From positions 3,038,001-3,102,000 of the forward strand of contig SPDT01000002.1 in NCBI GenBank assembly GCA_008477525.1: a stretch of DNA of 64,000 bases, written 5' to 3'. This document shows positions 62,463 to 64,000 of the stretch, one piece after another; the stretch's first letter is position 1; each line of letters starts with the position of its first letter. The position numbers were made by a program, and so were the translations under genes. Under the pieces are notes generated by a model. That model was given only the letters and a program-made list of their open reading frames with translations. It ran no database searches and was not told the DNA's origin. Source of the stretch: Hypomyces perniciosus (taxonomy: Eukaryota; Ascomycota; Sordariomycetes; Hypocreales; Hypocreaceae).

Positions 62463-63974
62463 ATGGCTAAACCTTCACCATTTCTGGAGCCGGGCGAGAG
62501 GACATCTGCAGGGACGCTGGCGATTGTCAGTTTGTCACGCGACAATTTCCTGCCGCTCACCTTGCAACGGTCGACTGGCGCGGTCGATGGATACGCCGAA
62601 GGAGCGACATTAAACACACGATTCGGTTCGTTCCCCCATTCGACATTACTCGAAGTGCCATGGGGCTCCCAAGTTCGCGCGTCAAACGTCGATACCGGCT
62701 CGCGAGGGAAGAAGCGAAGGCGAGACGCCACAGATGAAGATACCCCGATACCCAGCCAAGACGACGACGAAGAGTCTGCCGCCGGTGCGAATGCGCCCGT
62801 GAAGAAGGCCGTGACAGCGTCAAGCGGCTTTATCTACGTTCTGAGACCGACACCAGAGCTGTGGACTACCAGCTTGCCGCATCGGACGCAAGTTGTATAC
62901 ACCCCAGACTACAGCTACATCCTCCACAGGATACGAGCACGACCGGGCACAAGGATTATCGAGGCTGGAGCCGGAAGCGGAAGCTTCACCCACGCATCGG
63001 TGCGAGCAGTTTACAATGGATACCCCCGTAGCGCAGACGATGTGAAGGGAAAGGTGTTCAGTTTCGAGTATCATGAGCCTCGATACCAGAAGATGCAGGT
63101 CGAGATACAAGACCATGGATTAGACGGCCTCGTTCGACTCACACATCGTGACGTCTACAAGGAGGGATTCCTCGTAGACGGAAAGTCCCCAAATGCAACA
63201 GCGGTATTCCTGGACCTACCTGCTCCGTGGGAGGCTTTACATCACCTCTCGAGACGGAGGATCCAGAAGGAGGGCAATGAGGAGGTTGATAACGATGACA
63301 ACAGCGATTGGGTATCACCTCTTGACCCGAAGCAAAGCGTTTACATATGCACATTTTCGCCGTGTATAGAGCAGGTTACCCGAACGGTGACGGAGCTGAG
63401 AACCTTGGGCTGGGTAGACGTTGACATGGTCGAAATCTCTAACCATAAGGTCAACATCTCGCGAGACCGAGTCGGGGTGAACTTTCCAACTGAAAAAGGG
63501 TATAATCCATCTCCCGCAGATGTCACGGAAGCAGTGACGAAACTCAGGACTCTCGCCCAGAGGAATAAAGAACTCCAGAAAACACAGGCTGTTGGTGCCG
63601 ATGCACTGGACACTGAAATGGATGTTGATTCTTCAACACCAAATGGCGAAGGTCAAGCCATAAATGGCACAAATGGGTTCACTGAAGAAGAAGAGAAGCC
63701 CTGGATGCAGGGCAGGCTTGTCCACCGACCTGAAGGAGAGCTCAAGACCCATACGTCTTACCTAGTCTTTGCCATCCTGCCATGTGAATGGGACGAGGAA
63801 TCTGAGGCGGCAGCCATGGCCAAGTGGCCGTGTGGAAATGAAAAGAAGACGATTGGCAATCTCGATAAGCAAGCCCGCAAGGAAGAGAAGCGGAAGATGC
63901 TAGAAGGCAAGCCCAAGAAGCAAAAGAAGGGAAATGATACCCAGATTGTGGTACCGACTAGTACTGCTACATAG
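62463..63974 (+). CDS. TRM61: tRNA (adenine-58-N1) methyltransferase catalytic subunit Trm61
   Basis: A single exon of 503 residues. N-terminal Trm61 strand region (GERTSAGTLAIVSLSRDNF, STLLEVPWGSQVRA), then a fungal insert with KKRRRD and an acidic stretch that may be a nuclear signal. RPTPELWTTSLPHRTQVVY and DYSYILHRIRARPGTRIIEA lead into the SAM motif GAGSGSFTHA. Further landmarks are FSFEYHEPRYQKM and the catalytic VFLDLPAPWEAL. The C-terminal HTSYLVFAILP is followed by a Lys-rich tail. With Trm6 it makes m1A58 in tRNAs, including initiator tRNA. The ATG at 62463 is first in frame. Confidence 0.94.
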   Translation: MAKPSPFLEPGERTSAGTLAIVSLSRDNFLPLTLQRSTGAVDGYAEGATLNTRFGSFPHSTLLEVPWGSQVRASNVDTGSRGKKRRRDATDEDTPIPSQDDDEESAAGANAPVKKAVTASSGFIYVLRPTPELWTTSLPHRTQVVYTPDYSYILHRIRARPGTRIIEAGAGSGSFTHASVRAVYNGYPRSADDVKGKVFSFEYHEPRYQKMQVEIQDHGLDGLVRLTHRDVYKEGFLVDGKSPNATAVFLDLPAPWEALHHLSRRRIQKEGNEEVDNDDNSDWVSPLDPKQSVYICTFSPCIEQVTRTVTELRTLGWVDVDMVEISNHKVNISRDRVGVNFPTEKGYNPSPADVTEAVTKLRTLAQRNKELQKTQAVGADALDTEMDVDSSTPNGEGQAINGTNGFTEEEEKPWMQGRLVHRPEGELKTHTSYLVFAILPCEWDEESEAAAMAKWPCGNEKKTIGNLDKQARKEEKRKMLEGKPKKQKKGNDTQIVVPTSTAT

Positions 63975-64000
63975 TCTATAGATACTGCCGATGCAGTGTA

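Noticed and set aside
62230..62613. 127-codon frame overlapping the start of TRM61
   Set aside because: Overlaps the conserved Trm61 N-terminus in a different phase.
1..64000. CRISPR arrays, intact transposase or reverse-transcriptase genes, rRNA genes
   Set aside because: None seen: no regular spaced repeats, no DDE or RT motifs in any frame I read, and no rRNA-like sequence. CRISPR would not be expected in a fungus.

Overview
The window is nuclear DNA of a filamentous ascomycete (Pezizomycotina). Genes carry short introns (about 45-105 nt, a few longer) with GTRNGT donors, CTRAC branch points and YAG acceptors. Fungal-restricted families are present: NACHT/ankyrin STAND proteins, PNP_UDP modules, DUF6604, DUF1996, BIM1-like and Git3/CAR-like receptors. 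A nuclear tRNA-Glu gene contains an intron. The class cannot be fixed from the sequence alone.

Left third (1-29 kb), accessory DNA. Positions 1-6.4 kb hold relics or members of the fungal NLR world: a NACHT-like/ankyrin gene running off the left edge, a subtilisin-like S8 protease with an intact catalytic triad, and a truncated PNP_UDP module. A seven-helix receptor follows at 7.0-8.2 kb. From 9.15 to 19.86 kb lies a compact locus that I read as an undescribed diterpenoid biosynthetic cluster. Its members are a ThDP-dependent 2-oxoacid decarboxylase with 14 exons, a cytochrome P450, a stand-alone class I terpene cyclase (DDAVD and NSE motifs), an HpcH/HpaI-type aldolase and a GGPP-type prenyl synthase (DDIED and DDYQN motifs). 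After splicing by eye, all five give full-length uninterrupted proteins. A small membrane protein and an intronless short-chain dehydrogenase at 20.7-22.6 kb may extend the cluster. In the inferred pathway the prenyl synthase makes GGPP, the cyclase makes a hydrocarbon skeleton, and the P450 and dehydrogenase oxidise it. The roles of the decarboxylase and aldolase are the open question. From 23 to 29 kb come an ankyrin protein, a pseudogene broken by two stops and a frameshift, gene fragments and gene-poor DNA.

Middle (29.6-43.5 kb). This part holds a GNAT acetyltransferase, a PEP mutase/isocitrate-lyase-family enzyme, a small secreted protein, a BIM1-like membrane-anchored protein, a probable GPI protein, a small unknown protein, an ICln/Lot5-type protein, a 906-residue single-pass membrane protein with short tandem repeats, and a secreted DUF1996 protein. 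About 4 kb of gene-free DNA follows.

Right part (47.7-64 kb). This is more conserved housekeeping sequence: tRNA-Glu(UUC), an auxilin-like Swa2 co-chaperone, Ubc7 ubiquitin-conjugating enzyme, a DUF6604 protein, a peroxisomal enoyl-CoA hydratase (C-terminal SKL), cysteinyl-tRNA synthetase and the Trm61 tRNA methyltransferase subunit, the last two on a divergent promoter.

A 9-mer, TACGGAGTA/TACTCCGTA, occurs at least 14 times, always between genes, and is densest around the terpenoid locus. All exon boundaries below were assigned by eye from splice consensus and protein-family continuity.
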